Part shown: positions 9,623 to 18,868 of the stretch, one piece after another
How the letters are laid out: each line of letters starts with the position of its first letter
Numbering within the stretch: the stretch's first letter is position 1
Source: Pandoraea oxalativorans
GTDB lineage: Bacteria; Pseudomonadota; Gammaproteobacteria; Burkholderiales; Burkholderiaceae
DNA: 64,000 nucleotides
Reading direction: 5' to 3'
Assembly (NCBI RefSeq): GCF_000972785.3
Contig: NZ_CP011253.3
Span: 5,394,001 to 5,458,000 of the forward strand
Position numbers and translations under genes: made by a program
Notes under the pieces: generated by a model
Told to the model about the DNA's origin: nothing
Seen by the model: the letters and a program-made list of their open reading frames with translations, nothing else
The model's database searches: none

Positions 9623-10531
9623 TCAGGCTCCTCCGTTCTTGCGCGGGAACAGCTTACGACGCGTCGCAGGCAGCACGAGTGCCACCGCCACGAGCAAGGC
9701 CGTCACCAGGTTGAGGTCCTGCGCCTTCAGACCGATGAAATCGCTATTGAGTGCGAGTGCGATGAAGAAGCGGTACAGCACAGCCCCGACGACCACGGCC
9801 AGCGTGGTGAGGATGAGGCGTCGCGCGGGCAGAATCGTCTCGCCGATGATCACGGCCGCCAGACCGATCACGATAGTACCGATCCCCATCGAAATGTCGG
9901 CGCCGCCCTGCGACTGCGCGAACAACGCGCCCGCGAGCGCCACGAGGGAGTTCGACAGCGCCATACCGGCCAGAATTTCGCGCCCGGTGTTCACACCCTG
10001 CGCACGCGCCATGCGCGGGTTCGCGCCGGTCGAACGCATCGCGAGACCCTGTTGCGACGAGAAAAAGTAATCCAGACCGAGCTTCACCACGACCACGACC
10101 ACCAGCAGCAGCGACGGACGCAGCACATAGTCCGGCAGCCAGTCCGGGGCGTTCTCCGGCAGCAGCATCGTGAAGACCGTCGGCGACGTGATCAGCGGCA
10201 CGTTCGGTGCGCCCATCACACGCAGGTTGACCGAGTACAGCGCGATCATCATCAGAATACTGGCGAGCAGATCCATGATCTTCAGGCGCACGTTCAGCCA
10301 GCCGGTGATGAAGCCCGCGCAAGCACCGGCCACCATGGCGACGAGCGTTGCGACAAACGGATTGGCCCCGCCGGCGATCAGAATGGCGGCCGTTGCGCCG
10401 CCAAGCGCAAAGCTGCCGTCTACCGTCAGGTCGGGGAAATTGAGGATGCGGAAGGAGATCAGCACCCCGAGCGCCACGAGGCTGAAGATCAGACCGATCT
10501 CCAGAGCGCCCATCATCGAGAAAAAGGACAT
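9623..10531 (-). CDS. ABC transporter permease (COG4120-type)
   Basis: A 302-residue inner-membrane protein with about eight to nine hydrophobic segments (for example GLIFSLVALGVLISF near the N-terminus and LVTALLVAVALVLPAT near the C-terminus). The FRILNFPDLTVDGSFALGGA motif region resembles branched-chain amino-acid type permeases. An earlier TTG at 10552 is in frame, but MSFFSMMGALEIGLIF at 10531 fits the family start better. It is the middle gene of the minus-strand operon. The ~280-bp gap to the binding-protein gene upstream may reflect separate expression levels; I see no clear hairpin there. Confidence 0.92.
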   Translation of the reverse strand: MSFFSMMGALEIGLIFSLVALGVLISFRILNFPDLTVDGSFALGGATAAILIAGGANPFVATLVAMVAGACAGFITGWLNVRLKIMDLLASILMMIALYSVNLRVMGAPNVPLITSPTVFTMLLPENAPDWLPDYVLRPSLLLVVVVVVKLGLDYFFSSQQGLAMRSTGANPRMARAQGVNTGREILAGMALSNSLVALAGALFAQSQGGADISMGIGTIVIGLAAVIIGETILPARRLILTTLAVVVGAVLYRFFIALALNSDFIGLKAQDLNLVTALLVAVALVLPATRRKLFPRKNGGA

Positions 10532-10812
10532 GTTCGTAATTCCACTGCGCAAGACGGCCCATGCCGGGTCTCGGCATCGGCGCCCGCGCGGCCGAGCGGC
10601 CAGTTCAGGTCATAGCCGGTCGTTGTGCGACCGCGTTTCGGGGGGAGCCATCTCGCCCGTTCGATAGGAAAAGAGCGGCGGGGACAGATCGTGTCCGGAC
10701 GCCGCCCTGTCGCTCGCCGGTGCGGCGGGCGTTAGCCCGCAGCCCCGGTGTCACGCCTACACCACCACAGCGGGATAACCGTCGTGGTGCGCGTGAGTCG
10801 CGGGTGAGTCGC

Positions 10813-11799
10813 TTACTGCTTGATGACCGTCTTGGCTTCCTTCACCAGATCGTCCGACAGCTTCACGCCTTGCTTCTCGGCGGCCGCCGTGTTGACGAAC
10901 AGTTCCAGATTCGAGCTGGTCTGCGAGGCAATCGCGCCCGGCTTTTCGCCCTTCAGGATACGGCCCACGACCTTGCCCGTCTGACGGCCGAGGTCATAGT
11001 AGTTGATGCCCAGTGCCGCAATGGCGCCACGCTTCACGCTGTCCGTGTCGGAAGCCACCAGCGGGATCTTGCGGTCGTTGGCCACCTTCACCAGCGACTC
11101 GTAGGCCGACACGACGTTGTTGTCCGTGTTGGTATAGATCACGTCGACCTTGCCGACCAGGCTGTTCGCGGCCGAGCTGATGTCGACAGTGCGCGGTGCC
11201 GCCGCTTCGACCAGCGTCAGACCGGCGGCCGGCAGCAGCTTCTTCAGTTCGCTGACGACCACGACCGAGTTGGCTTCGCCCGGGTTGTATACCATGCCGA
11301 CCTTCTTCGCGTTCGGCACGACGCGCTTGATGAGCGCGACCTGCTTGTCCAGCGGCAGCTTGTCCGACACGCCGGTCACGTTGGTGCCCGAAGCGTCCCA
11401 GCTCTTGACCAGTTGTGCGGCGACCGGATCGGTCACGCCCGAGTAGACGAGCGGCACGGACTTGGTGGCAGCCGCCACGGCCTGAGCCGTCGGCGTTGCA
11501 ATGCCGATGATCGCGTCCGGCTTGTCGCCCACGAACTTGCGGGCGATCTGTGCGGCCGTACCCGTGTTGCCCTGTGCGCTCTGGTATTCCCACTTGAGGT
11601 TCTTGCCAACCTCGTAACCTTCGGCCTTGAGTTCGTCGCGCGCGCCATCGCGGATGGCGTCGAGTGCGGGGTGCTCCACGATCGCCACGACGGCCACCGA
11701 CTTCGTCTCCGCCGCGAATGCCGCGCCGGTCGTCCCCAACAACGTTGCGGCCACCGCGCACAGCACGGTGCGCTTGGCGTATTTGCCCATCGTCGACAT
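10813..11799 (-). CDS. ABC transporter substrate-binding protein (ABC_sub_bind family)
   Basis: A 328-residue periplasmic binding protein. It has a cleavable signal peptide (KRTVLCAVAATLLGTTGAAFA, cut after AFA), then the type-1 periplasmic-binding fold starting at VAVVAIVEHPALDAIRDG. Motifs such as DAIIGIATPTAQAVAAATK, PLVYSGVTDPVAAQLV and IYTNTDNNVVSAYE are characteristic of the COG2984 family. The start at 11799 is chosen because a strong GGAGGAG precedes it by about 5 nt and gives a proper signal peptide; the frame is open further upstream but without one. It is the first gene of the ABC operon, so the main promoter should lie in 11800-12322. The substrate is unknown, possibly an aromatic amino acid by analogy with TrpX. 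Confidence 0.93.
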   Translation of the reverse strand: MSTMGKYAKRTVLCAVAATLLGTTGAAFAAETKSVAVVAIVEHPALDAIRDGARDELKAEGYEVGKNLKWEYQSAQGNTGTAAQIARKFVGDKPDAIIGIATPTAQAVAAATKSVPLVYSGVTDPVAAQLVKSWDASGTNVTGVSDKLPLDKQVALIKRVVPNAKKVGMVYNPGEANSVVVVSELKKLLPAAGLTLVEAAAPRTVDISSAANSLVGKVDVIYTNTDNNVVSAYESLVKVANDRKIPLVASDTDSVKRGAIAALGINYYDLGRQTGKVVGRILKGEKPGAIASQTSSNLELFVNTAAAEKQGVKLSDDLVKEAKTVIKQ

Positions 11800-12322
11800 C
11801 AAAACTCCTCCAGGAATGCTTCTTGATAGGTGCGCCGTGCCCGGGTCTCGGCGGGCCTCTTTCGGATGCACACAAAGCGTGCACCTGCGCGTGGGGCACA
11901 GTCTACCCACATCCCCGGCAGCGAACAACGGTTGCCAACGCAACTTCCCGGGACGCCCGTGGAACATCGGATTGCGCCCAAACGCCGGCATTTTTATGCG
12001 GCAATCGGAAAAAAATTAGCCGATTCGGTCGCACACCCTTCGATGCACGCACGTTCATGCGAGGCGTTCAACCCATGGGATTCACCGAAAATCGAAAGAA
12101 TGTGGTGCATTTCACCCGCAATATGCGTTGTTTGCACAACAAACGCACGGCAGGCGTCCCACTTTTTAAGACACATCCGAGAGGCTTTCGGAACGACGTT
12201 TGGGATTGGGGACGGCGGGTACAATGACCTGCGGCGGGGCGTGCCGCGACCCCGCGTGGTGCGCGACACATCGAAGCACGCCTGACGATGCGGGCTCCGC
12301 CTCGCTGTGGAGGCCAACGAAC
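11800..12322. other. Intergenic region upstream of the ABC operon
   Basis: About 520 bp between the ABC operon start and the end of rlpA. Apart from the ribosome site of the binding-protein gene I see no credible gene; the open frames here lack family features and ribosome sites. It should contain the ABC operon promoter and the rlpA 3' end, but no convincing -35/-10 pair or terminator was identified. Confidence 0.5.
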
Positions 12323-12952
12323 TTATTGGGTTTTGTTCTGTGCGCTGTTGGCGTCGTCGAGGCCGAGGGCGGCAACTTCGCTGCGCGAGAGGCGGCGAAT
12401 TTCAACCTTGGCGTGTCCGGCGCGAACGAAGTCCAGCTGCTTCGCCGCGCCGAACGACAGATCGATGATGCGATTGCGGGTGTACGGCCCCCGGTCGTTG
12501 ATCTTCACGACGACCGTCTTGTTATTGGCGACGTTGCGCACCAGCGCGAAGCTGCCCAGCGGCAATGTCGGATGTGCGGCGGTCGGTTCGTTCATGTCGA
12601 ACGCTTCGCCGGTCGCGGTGCGGCGGCCATGAAACTTCTTGCCGTACCACGACGCCATGCCCGACTGAAAGAAGGTGCCTGCGTCGGCACGCAGGCGGGC
12701 TTCGCCGTCGCGCTCGGGGGCATCGGGATCGCCGGGGTTGAGCCCCTCGTTGCGATACGACCGGCCCGGCCATTGCAAATCGAAACTGGACCCGACAGGT
12801 GCATTGGCTTCGCGCGCACGGGCGCGCGCGCCTGTCGCCGAAGTGGCGGCAGCCGTCTGGCTGGGAGGTTCGAGCGGCGTTGTGCAGGCTGTCAACGTCA
12901 GGGCGAGGGCGCAGCAGACCGCGAACCGTGTGAGCATGTCGCGTGTTCGCAT
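12323..12952 (-). CDS. rlpA: RlpA-family septal ring lytic transglycosylase (lipoprotein)
   Basis: A 209-residue lipoprotein with signal peptide and lipobox (ALTLTAC). The double-psi beta-barrel domain spans roughly residues 108-200: GMASWYGKKFHGRRTATGE and VVVKINDRGPYTRNRIIDLS are its hallmark segments, the latter carrying the Asp-Arg of the active site. RlpA cleaves peptidoglycan strands lacking stem peptides and localises at the septum. Unlike E. coli and Pseudomonas RlpA, no SPOR domain follows; the protein ends ~15 residues after the barrel, as in many betaproteobacterial short forms. The start at 12952 puts two basic residues directly before the hydrophobic signal core; an ATG six codons upstream is possible. 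Confidence 0.9.
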   Translation of the reverse strand: MRTRDMLTRFAVCCALALTLTACTTPLEPPSQTAAATSATGARARAREANAPVGSSFDLQWPGRSYRNEGLNPGDPDAPERDGEARLRADAGTFFQSGMASWYGKKFHGRRTATGEAFDMNEPTAAHPTLPLGSFALVRNVANNKTVVVKINDRGPYTRNRIIDLSFGAAKQLDFVRAGHAKVEIRRLSRSEVAALGLDDANSAQNKTQ

Positions 12953-13140
12953 AGCCCGCAAGTCTAACACGCCACAAAAATCAACCTAACAGCGAGCGTT
13001 CACTTACGCGTCGAGACTCGTTTACAAAGCATTACCTCGAATTGGGCGCAGCTAACGGGACAGGGCTGCAGGCGACGACACGCGTGGCCGAATACAATAG
13101 ACAAAAATTGCGTCTCCCGAATTGCGTCCCCGATAGCCCA

Positions 13141-13797
13141 ATGAACGTCACCCTGATACCTGTCACGCCCTTCCAGCAAAACTGCACCCTGCTCGTCTGC
13201 GACGCCACGAAGCGCGCTGCCGTGGTCGATCCCGGCGGCGACATCGACCGGATCGTGGGTGAGATCGAACGTCAGGGTGTGACGCTCGAAAAGATTCTCC
13301 TGCCGCACGGCCACCTCGATCACTGTGGCGGCTCGGGCGCACTGGCCGCCAAATACGACGTGCCCATCGAAGGTCCGCATCCGGACGACGCTTTCTGGAT
13401 CGACCAGCTTGAGGCGCAAAGCGCGCGCTTCGGGTTTCCGGCGCCGGAACCCTTCACGCCCGACCGCTGGCTGGGCGACGGCGACACCGTCACCTTCGGC
13501 GACGTGACGCTCGACGTCTTCCATTGTCCGGGCCACACGCCGGGCCACGTGGTGTTCTTCTCGAAGGACGAACGACTGGCCAGCGTGGGCGACGTGCTGT
13601 TTGCCGGCTCCATCGGCCGCACCGACTTTCCGCGCGGCAACCACGCCGATCTGATCGCCTCGATTCGCGACAAGCTCTGGCCGCTGGGCGACGACGTCAC
13701 CTTCATTCCGGGTCACGGCCCGGTGTCGACGTTTGGTCAGGAACGTCAGACGAATCCGTACGTCGCCGATGCCGTGCTCGCCCGGAGCGCCTCATGA
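13141..13797 (+). CDS. MBL-fold metallo-hydrolase (YcbL/glyoxalase II-like)
   Basis: A 218-residue cytoplasmic metallo-beta-lactamase-fold hydrolase. The metal ligands are visible: HGHLDH (residues 56-61), HTPGH, the Asp in GSIGRTDFP, and the His in IPGHGP. The short length and the [14 protein letters not shown] opening match the YcbL type of glyoxalase II-like thioesterase rather than full-length GloB. A -10-like TACAAT lies about 45 nt upstream of the start. The stop codon overlaps the ATG of the exonuclease gene (ATGA at 13794-13797), so the two are translationally coupled. The exact substrate is not determinable. Confidence 0.92.
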   Translation: MNVTLIPVTPFQQNCTLLVCDATKRAAVVDPGGDIDRIVGEIERQGVTLEKILLPHGHLDHCGGSGALAAKYDVPIEGPHPDDAFWIDQLEAQSARFGFPAPEPFTPDRWLGDGDTVTFGDVTLDVFHCPGHTPGHVVFFSKDERLASVGDVLFAGSIGRTDFPRGNHADLIASIRDKLWPLGDDVTFIPGHGPVSTFGQERQTNPYVADAVLARSAS

Positions 13798-14633
13798 GCG
13801 AGGCGATGTCTCGGACTCCGTCGCGCGTCATTCCTGTGGACGAGGAGATTTTCGTCAGTACCGACGTCGAGGCCGATGGCCCGATCCCGGGTCCGCATTC
13901 GATGCTGAGCTTTGCGTCGGCTGCGTACACCGCCGATAAGGAACTGATCGGCACGTTCAGCGCCAATCTGGAATGTCTGCCCGACGCCAAGGGGCACCCG
14001 CTCACGATGAAGTGGTGGAAGACCGAGCCCGAAGCGTGGGCGGCCTGCCGCGTGGATCCGGAGGACCCGGCCAAGGCGCTCAAGGCTTACGTGAAGTGGG
14101 TGGAGAAGTTGCCCGGCAAGCCGGTATTCGTAGCCTATCCGGCGGGCTTCGATTTCACGTTCATGTTCTGGTACATGATGCGATTCGTCGGTCGTTGCCC
14201 GTTCTCGTGGTCGGCGCTGGACATCAAAACGCTCGCATTTGCGATGACGGGCATGCCGTACCGCAAGTGCATCAAGCCGCGCCTGCCGCAGGTCTGGCTC
14301 GACCCGCTGCCGCACACGCACGTGGCGCTGGACGACGCACTGGAGCAAGGGGCGCTCTTTTGCAACATGCTCGCGGAACTGCGCGAGCAGCAGAAGACGC
14401 TCGCCGAGCTACCCGGCTGGCGGGGCGCAGGTCTGACCGCCAATGCCGACGCGCCGGTGTTCAGCTCGGCCGCAGCGAAGGCGGCGGCGCAAGCCGAGTC
14501 AGCCGAGTCAGCCGAGTCAGCCGAGTCAGCCGAGTCAGCCGAATCCGTTGAATCAGCTGAAGCAGGGCAATCCGCCGACGACGCCGAATCCCCGGCCACC
14601 GGTCCCGGCAAGGATAGCCCGGCGCACCGCTAA
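13794..14633 (+). CDS. DEDDh-type 3'-5' exonuclease-like protein
   Basis: A 279-residue protein starting at the ATG that overlaps the stop of the MBL-hydrolase gene. It carries the DnaQ-like fold: STDVEADGP supplies the first Asp-Glu pair, [13 protein letters not shown] corresponds to Exo II, and [12 protein letters not shown] holds the Exo III His-x4-Asp. It is therefore likely a ribonuclease H-fold 3'-5' exonuclease on DNA or RNA, cytoplasmic. The C-terminal ~75 residues are low-complexity, with a repeated Ala-Glu-Ser tripeptide encoded by a 9-bp tandem repeat (14493-14537), probably a disordered tail of variable length. Which nucleic acid it trims cannot be told from sequence. Confidence 0.85.
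   Translation: MSEAMSRTPSRVIPVDEEIFVSTDVEADGPIPGPHSMLSFASAAYTADKELIGTFSANLECLPDAKGHPLTMKWWKTEPEAWAACRVDPEDPAKALKAYVKWVEKLPGKPVFVAYPAGFDFTFMFWYMMRFVGRCPFSWSALDIKTLAFAMTGMPYRKCIKPRLPQVWLDPLPHTHVALDDALEQGALFCNMLAELREQQKTLAELPGWRGAGLTANADAPVFSSAAAKAAAQAESAESAESAESAESAESVESAEAGQSADDAESPATGPGKDSPAHR
14493..14564 (+). repeat. 9-bp tandem repeat encoding (Ala-Glu-Ser)n
   Basis: Five perfect copies of GCCGAGTCA (14493-14537), followed by three degenerate copies. All are in frame in the exonuclease gene, giving an AES-repeat tail. Because the unit is a multiple of three, copy-number change alters tail length without a frameshift. Confidence 0.9.
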
Positions 14634-14696
14634 TCTTGCGCACGCAGGGTGGGCATCAATTCCCTGTCCTGCTTGCCCTGCCGTTCCTCCGCTCGT

Positions 14697-15047
14697 CTAC
14701 AGCACGCCGCCGACCAGCTCCGGCGGCCGTGCGATCACCGCCTTGTCGCCGTTCACGACGATAGGGCGCTGCAACAGCTTCGGATGCTTGGCCACCGCGG
14801 CCAGCAGCTTGTCGTCGCTCAGCGCCGTGTCGGCCAGTCCCAGTTCCGCGAATTCGGTCTCGTTGCTGCGAATCATCTCGCGCACGGGCACGCCCAGCAG
14901 TTGATGCAGACGCTTGAGATCGGCAAGCGTCGGCGGCGTCTTCAGATACTCGACGATTTGCAGGTCGTGGCCCGCCGGGGAGCCTTCGACGAGGGCCAGC
15001 GCTTCGCGCGACTTCGAGCAGCGTGGGTTGTGGTAGACGGTAATCAT
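14697..15047 (-). CDS. arsC: Arsenate reductase family (ArsC, glutaredoxin-dependent type)
   Basis: A 116-residue ArsC/Spx-fold protein. The catalytic Cys10 lies in HNPRCSKSRE, and Arg60, Arg94 and Arg107 fall at the positions known to bind arsenate in E. coli plasmid R773 ArsC. It would reduce As(V) to As(III) with glutathione and glutaredoxin. No arsB/acr3 or arsR is nearby, so this is a stand-alone chromosomal copy whose real role may be a general oxidoreductase. The start is supported by GGAG 5 nt upstream of the ATG; the earlier in-frame ATG is less likely. Confidence 0.88.
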   Translation of the reverse strand: MITVYHNPRCSKSREALALVEGSPAGHDLQIVEYLKTPPTLADLKRLHQLLGVPVREMIRSNETEFAELGLADTALSDDKLLAAVAKHPKLLQRPIVVNGDKAVIARPPELVGGVL

Positions 15048-15251
15048 GGTCACTCCAATGCGTTCGGAAAGCGTCCGGCATGACGCTGCAACGGGCAATG
15101 CACCGCAGCAGGTCACGCCTGGAACGTGCGCTCCGAGTATGCATGGTATCGTCGGAAGCCGCTACTCACGGACTTTGGACCGCGCAGCCCCGATCCGAAT
15201 CCGTGGCCTGATTCCCTCACAGAATTCCCAGGACTTACAGGAGAAGACGAC

Positions 15252-16499
15252 ATGGCAGGACGCTTCATCAGCATCAAGTCACGCGACGGCAAGACCTTTC
15301 AGGCCTATCTGGCAACGCCCGACAACAAGGGTGCCAGCGCAGGCAAAGGTCCGGGACTGGTGTTGTGTCAGGAAATCTTCGGGGTGAACGCCTACATCCG
15401 CGAACTCGCCGATCGTTATGCCGAAGAGGGTTATGTCGTGCTGGCCCCCGACCTGTTCTGGCGCATCGAGCCGGGCATCGAACTTGGGTACACGCCCGGC
15501 GACTGGCAGCGCGCGTTCGCGTTGTTCCAGAGCTTCGACGTCGATCTCGGAATGGAAGACGTAGGCGCCACCGTCGACACATTGCGGTCGCTGCCCGAAT
15601 GCGTCGGTGGCGTGGGCGTGCTCGGGTACTGCCTCGGTGGGAAGCTCGCCGCGCTGTCCGTCACGCGAACGAGTGCGGACGTCGCGATCGGGTACTACGG
15701 CGTGGGGCTGGAGCAGCATGTCGAAGAACTCGCGGGCGAGCATCCGCCCCTCGTGTTGCACATCGCCGAACTCGACAAATACGCGCCCGCCGAAGTGCGC
15801 GACACGCTGACCGAATGTCTCGGCAAGCATCCCGACGTCACCCTCTACAGCTATCCGGACGCCGATCACGCGTTCGCGCGTCCCGGCGACCACTTCAACC
15901 GTGCGGCCACGCAACTTGCGCACCAACGCACCCTCGCCGCGATTCGCAACGTTATCGGACCGCACTTCGACTTTGCGTCGCTCTGGGAAACGCATTGTGC
16001 GTACGAGTTCGCCATTCGTGAGATCGACCCGCTCATGAAGACGATGGTGTCGGAGCCTTACGTCAATCACATTCCGACGATGACCGGCGGTGTGGGCCAC
16101 CAGCAACTGGCGCACTTTTACCGGAATCACTTCGTCAACAGCAATCCGCCCGATACCAAACTGATCCCGATTTCGCGGACCATCGGCGCGACGCAACTGG
16201 TCGACGAACTGCTGTTTTGCTTCACGCATACGACGCCGGTCGACTGGATGCTGCCGGGGGTAGCGCCGACAGGACGCCGGGTCGAGATTCCGCTGGTCGC
16301 CATCGTGCGATTCCGGGGCGACAAACTGGAGCACGAACACATATATTGGGATCAGGCGAGCGTGCTGGTGCAGATCGGTCTGCTCGACCCGAAGGGGTTG
16401 CCGGTCGCGGGCGTGGAGACCGCGCGCAAGTTGCAGGACGAGAATCTGGCGTCCAACGCGCTGATGCCGAACTGGTCGTTCGGTACACGCGCCGGGTGA
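15252..16499 (+). CDS. Dienelactone hydrolase fused to an NTF2/SnoaL-like domain
   Basis: A 415-residue fusion. Residues 1-~235 form a dienelactone hydrolase alpha/beta-hydrolase with the triad Cys127 (GYCLGG), Asp175 (AELDKYAP) and His206 (DADHAF), plus Glu41 (CQEIFG), which in DLH controls the Cys thiolate. From ~240 to the end is a second domain with the aromatic, polar-ligand pattern of SnoaL/NTF2-like folds (GVGHQQLAHFYRNHFVN, RFRGDKLEHEHIYWDQ). DLH opens dienelactone to maleylacetate in chloroaromatic breakdown; the single-gene context here gives no such pathway, so the substrate is open. The ATG follows AGGAGAAGACGAC. Such fusions occur in other Burkholderiaceae. Confidence 0.88.
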   Translation: MAGRFISIKSRDGKTFQAYLATPDNKGASAGKGPGLVLCQEIFGVNAYIRELADRYAEEGYVVLAPDLFWRIEPGIELGYTPGDWQRAFALFQSFDVDLGMEDVGATVDTLRSLPECVGGVGVLGYCLGGKLAALSVTRTSADVAIGYYGVGLEQHVEELAGEHPPLVLHIAELDKYAPAEVRDTLTECLGKHPDVTLYSYPDADHAFARPGDHFNRAATQLAHQRTLAAIRNVIGPHFDFASLWETHCAYEFAIREIDPLMKTMVSEPYVNHIPTMTGGVGHQQLAHFYRNHFVNSNPPDTKLIPISRTIGATQLVDELLFCFTHTTPVDWMLPGVAPTGRRVEIPLVAIVRFRGDKLEHEHIYWDQASVLVQIGLLDPKGLPVAGVETARKLQDENLASNALMPNWSFGTRAG

Positions 16500-16615
16500 C
16501 CTCAGTAGTGCTGGGCGGCGTCCGGCCCGCGCCATGTGCCGGGCGCGGATGCCGTTCTTGCAGTAGAAGTCGTCAAAACAACAAAAAGTGTCGCGATCGT
16601 TGCGGGAGACAAGTC

Positions 16616-17155
16616 ATGAATGCGCAACTTTCCCGGTACGGGCATTGGCCGCGTGCCGCTCGCATCGCCCGCGCCGGTCGCGCCGCCGTGTTCGGCGGGT
16701 CCTTTGCCTTTGCCTGCGCGCTGCTGGTGACAGGCTGTGCCAACCCGGACTTCGAACCCAAGAAACCGCTCATCCTGAACTTCCCGTCGGGTCAGGCCCC
16801 GCTCACGGGTCTCGATCAATACAAGATCGCGGCGGCCAAGCGCATCGCCGAAGTCAACGCGCGCGAAATCACACCGGGCCATCCACAGCCGATGTTGCGC
16901 TCGGTGGTGTCGCTCGAATACTGGGTGGATCGCAGCGGCAACGTGACCGGCGTGGCGCTCTATCGCAGTAATGACGATCACGAGGCCGAGCGCATTGCCA
17001 TCGCGAGCCTGCGACGGGCGAGTCCGCTCCCCGCACCCAGTCGGGCGCTGGTCGACAGCAGCGGGCGTGTGCGAGCCGTCGAGACGTGGCTCTTCAATAA
17101 CGACGGACGCTTCCAGTTGCGCAGCGTGGCGGCGCCCCAGATCGACGGGCAGTGA
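16616..17155 (+). CDS. TonB C-terminal domain lipoprotein
   Basis: A 179-residue predicted lipoprotein with a long signal (residues 1-~42) ending in the lipobox LVTGC. The C-terminal half (LRSVVSLEYWVDRSGNVTGVALYRSNDDHEAERIAIASLRRASPLPAP, paraphrased by its motifs WVDRSGNV and ALRRASPLP-like) resembles the TonB C-terminal fold that contacts outer-membrane receptors. It lacks the Pro/Lys-rich spacer and the N-terminal membrane anchor of true TonB, so it may act as a periplasmic adaptor or be an unrelated user of the fold. No exbBD or receptor is adjacent. The start is preceded by GGGAGAC. Confidence 0.7.
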   Translation: MNAQLSRYGHWPRAARIARAGRAAVFGGSFAFACALLVTGCANPDFEPKKPLILNFPSGQAPLTGLDQYKIAAAKRIAEVNAREITPGHPQPMLRSVVSLEYWVDRSGNVTGVALYRSNDDHEAERIAIASLRRASPLPAPSRALVDSSGRVRAVETWLFNNDGRFQLRSVAAPQIDGQ

Positions 17156-17210
17156 TATCGTGGGGGCATCCGCCCACCCTGCCCGCCCGTAGTTGGCGAC
17201 GGAGACTCCC

Positions 17211-18005
17211 ATGCCGCGATTTGCTGCGAACCTTACCCTGCTTTACCAGGAAGTCCCGTTTCTCGACCGTTTCCGCGAAGCGGCGAGCGACGGCTTCCGG
17301 GGCGTCGAATTTCTGTTTCCATACGAGCATCCGGCGCAGGAGATCCGGACCCGTCTGAACGATACCGACCTCACGCAGGTGTTGTTCAATGCGCCAGCGG
17401 GCGACTGGGCCAGTGGCGAGCGCGGCCTCGCAGCGCTGCCCGGACGCGAAGCGCAGTTTCGCGACGGCATCGAACTCGCCCTCGACTATGCCGATGCGCT
17501 CGGCTGCCGTCAGTTGCACGTCATGGCAGGCTGCCCCGATACCGGCGAGTCGCCCGAGCGTTGCCGCGCCACGTTTGTCGAAAACCTTGCGTATGCGACA
17601 AGTCAGGCGGCGGCGCATGGCGTCACCGTCATGATCGAACCGATCAATCCGCGCGACTTTCCGCGCTATTTCCTGACGCGTCAGGATCAGGCGCACGCCA
17701 TTCGATCAGAAGTTGGCGCAGGCAATCTCAAGGTCCAGTTCGACGCTTACCACTGCCAGATCGTCGAAGGCGACCTGGCGATGAAGCTGCGCCAGTACAT
17801 CGGCAACATCGGCCATGTGCAGGTCGCCGGCGTGCCTGCACGGCACGAACCCGACACCGGCGAGGTGAATTACCCGTTCCTGTTCCGGTTGCTGGATGAG
17901 TTGGGATACGCGGGATGGGTGGGGTGCGAGTACCGTCCGCAGGGCGAGACCCGTGCGGGACTGGGCTGGCTCAAGCCATGGCTCAGAGCGACAGCGTCAC
18001 GTTGA
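17211..18005 (+). CDS. Hydroxypyruvate isomerase family protein (Hyi/OtnI-like TIM barrel)
   Basis: A 264-residue xylose-isomerase-like TIM barrel. The opening [21 protein letters not shown] and the metal-site motifs [15 protein letters not shown] (Glu), [13 protein letters not shown] (Asp/His) and the final Glu in WVGCEYRP match hydroxypyruvate isomerase or 2-oxo-tetronate isomerase. These interconvert hydroxypyruvate and tartronate semialdehyde, or the four-carbon analogue. No gcl, glxR or otn genes lie adjacent, so the substrate is undecided. The ATG at 17211 has GGAG 7 nt upstream; an ATG 18 nt earlier is less likely. Confidence 0.85.
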   Translation: MPRFAANLTLLYQEVPFLDRFREAASDGFRGVEFLFPYEHPAQEIRTRLNDTDLTQVLFNAPAGDWASGERGLAALPGREAQFRDGIELALDYADALGCRQLHVMAGCPDTGESPERCRATFVENLAYATSQAAAHGVTVMIEPINPRDFPRYFLTRQDQAHAIRSEVGAGNLKVQFDAYHCQIVEGDLAMKLRQYIGNIGHVQVAGVPARHEPDTGEVNYPFLFRLLDELGYAGWVGCEYRPQGETRAGLGWLKPWLRATASR

Positions 18006-18868
18006 CGTCCGTCAGGGCGTAGCCGTCATCAATCCCGACAGCGGATTGGGATTGATCGCTCGGATCGCTCGGAAGGTCATAACTTCACGCGACGATGTTT
18101 TACGCAGGCGTAAATCGACTTTCGAAAAATACATCGGAGGTCGAAACAATCGCAGAGAGAACGCGAGAAACGTCGGAGAAAGTCTTAGGAAAGATGTAGG
18201 ACGAAGCAGGCAAAAAAAATGGCGGGACACACGGGCCCGCCAAAACCACACGCTACGGGGTTAGCGCGAGGAGACCAGATTCGGAGCACTGCATCGAACC
18301 ACTTGCAATTCGCGCCGGGGGACGCCTCTTGCCGATACAGTCGCGCTGCTGTGTTACCGGGGGATAAGCACTTCCGCGTTGAGATGCATTGTGGTGGAAA
18401 GGTTTGGCCGGAGGGGTAACAAAGTGTTTCAGGTTGTAACACCCAGAGCGTTACCTCGTCGCATCGACACCCCCCAAAGCCTTGTCCGGCAAGGGCTTCA
18501 GAAACGACATAAATGGCCCATGTTGGTTCGTCATCCTGAATAACTCGCCGGATAAAGCATTTCCTCGGCACCCTCGTCGCTTCCTCTGAGCGCATTCGCA
18601 TCCAAGCCCGACAACCCTCTGCTATTGCGCTGCTTATTTCAGATGGACGATGGCGTTTTGCCAACCGCCGCCTTCGCGAAAATGGCGTGCGGTATGGGTG
18701 GACTTAGGGGTGGACTTACGGATGGGCTCACCACCATTGGCGACTGAGTCCGATGACCTGCCGTCGCGGGACGCCACACCGGGCTTACCTCCGCGCGCTA
18801 TCGCGTCTCGCACGCCGTCGGTTGCAATGTGCTACTTTCAAACTTTGTGCGTGGCAACAAAGTGAGCA
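18006..18868. other. Gene-poor, lower-GC intergenic region
   Basis: About 860 bp without a supportable gene. The first ~200 bp are visibly lower in GC than the surroundings. The only clear element is a minus-strand rho-independent terminator (18212-18241) with no gene feeding it. A 159-codon minus-strand frame crosses that terminator and has no recognisable features. A short direct repeat, GGTGGACTTA, occurs twice near 18697-18717. This may be a decayed insertion or a small-RNA locus. Confidence 0.5.
18212..18241 (-). terminator. Minus-strand rho-independent terminator without an assigned gene
   Basis: The stem GGCGGG/CCCGCC (18221-18226 with 18236-18241) is followed on the minus strand by eight consecutive T (18212-18219). 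The form is strong, but no convincing coding sequence lies upstream on that strand, so it may end a small RNA or a lost gene. Confidence 0.6.

Noticed and set aside
14493..14564. CRISPR-like repeats
   Set aside because: The 9-bp units are directly adjacent with no spacers and encode an in-frame tripeptide.
18241..18300. tRNA T-arm-like GGTTCGA on the minus strand
   Set aside because: The flanking bases do not pair into a T-stem and no cloverleaf can be drawn around it.
18185..18664. 159-codon minus-strand frame in the gene-poor gap
   Set aside because: It runs straight through a strong terminator, has no recognisable motif and no good ribosome site.
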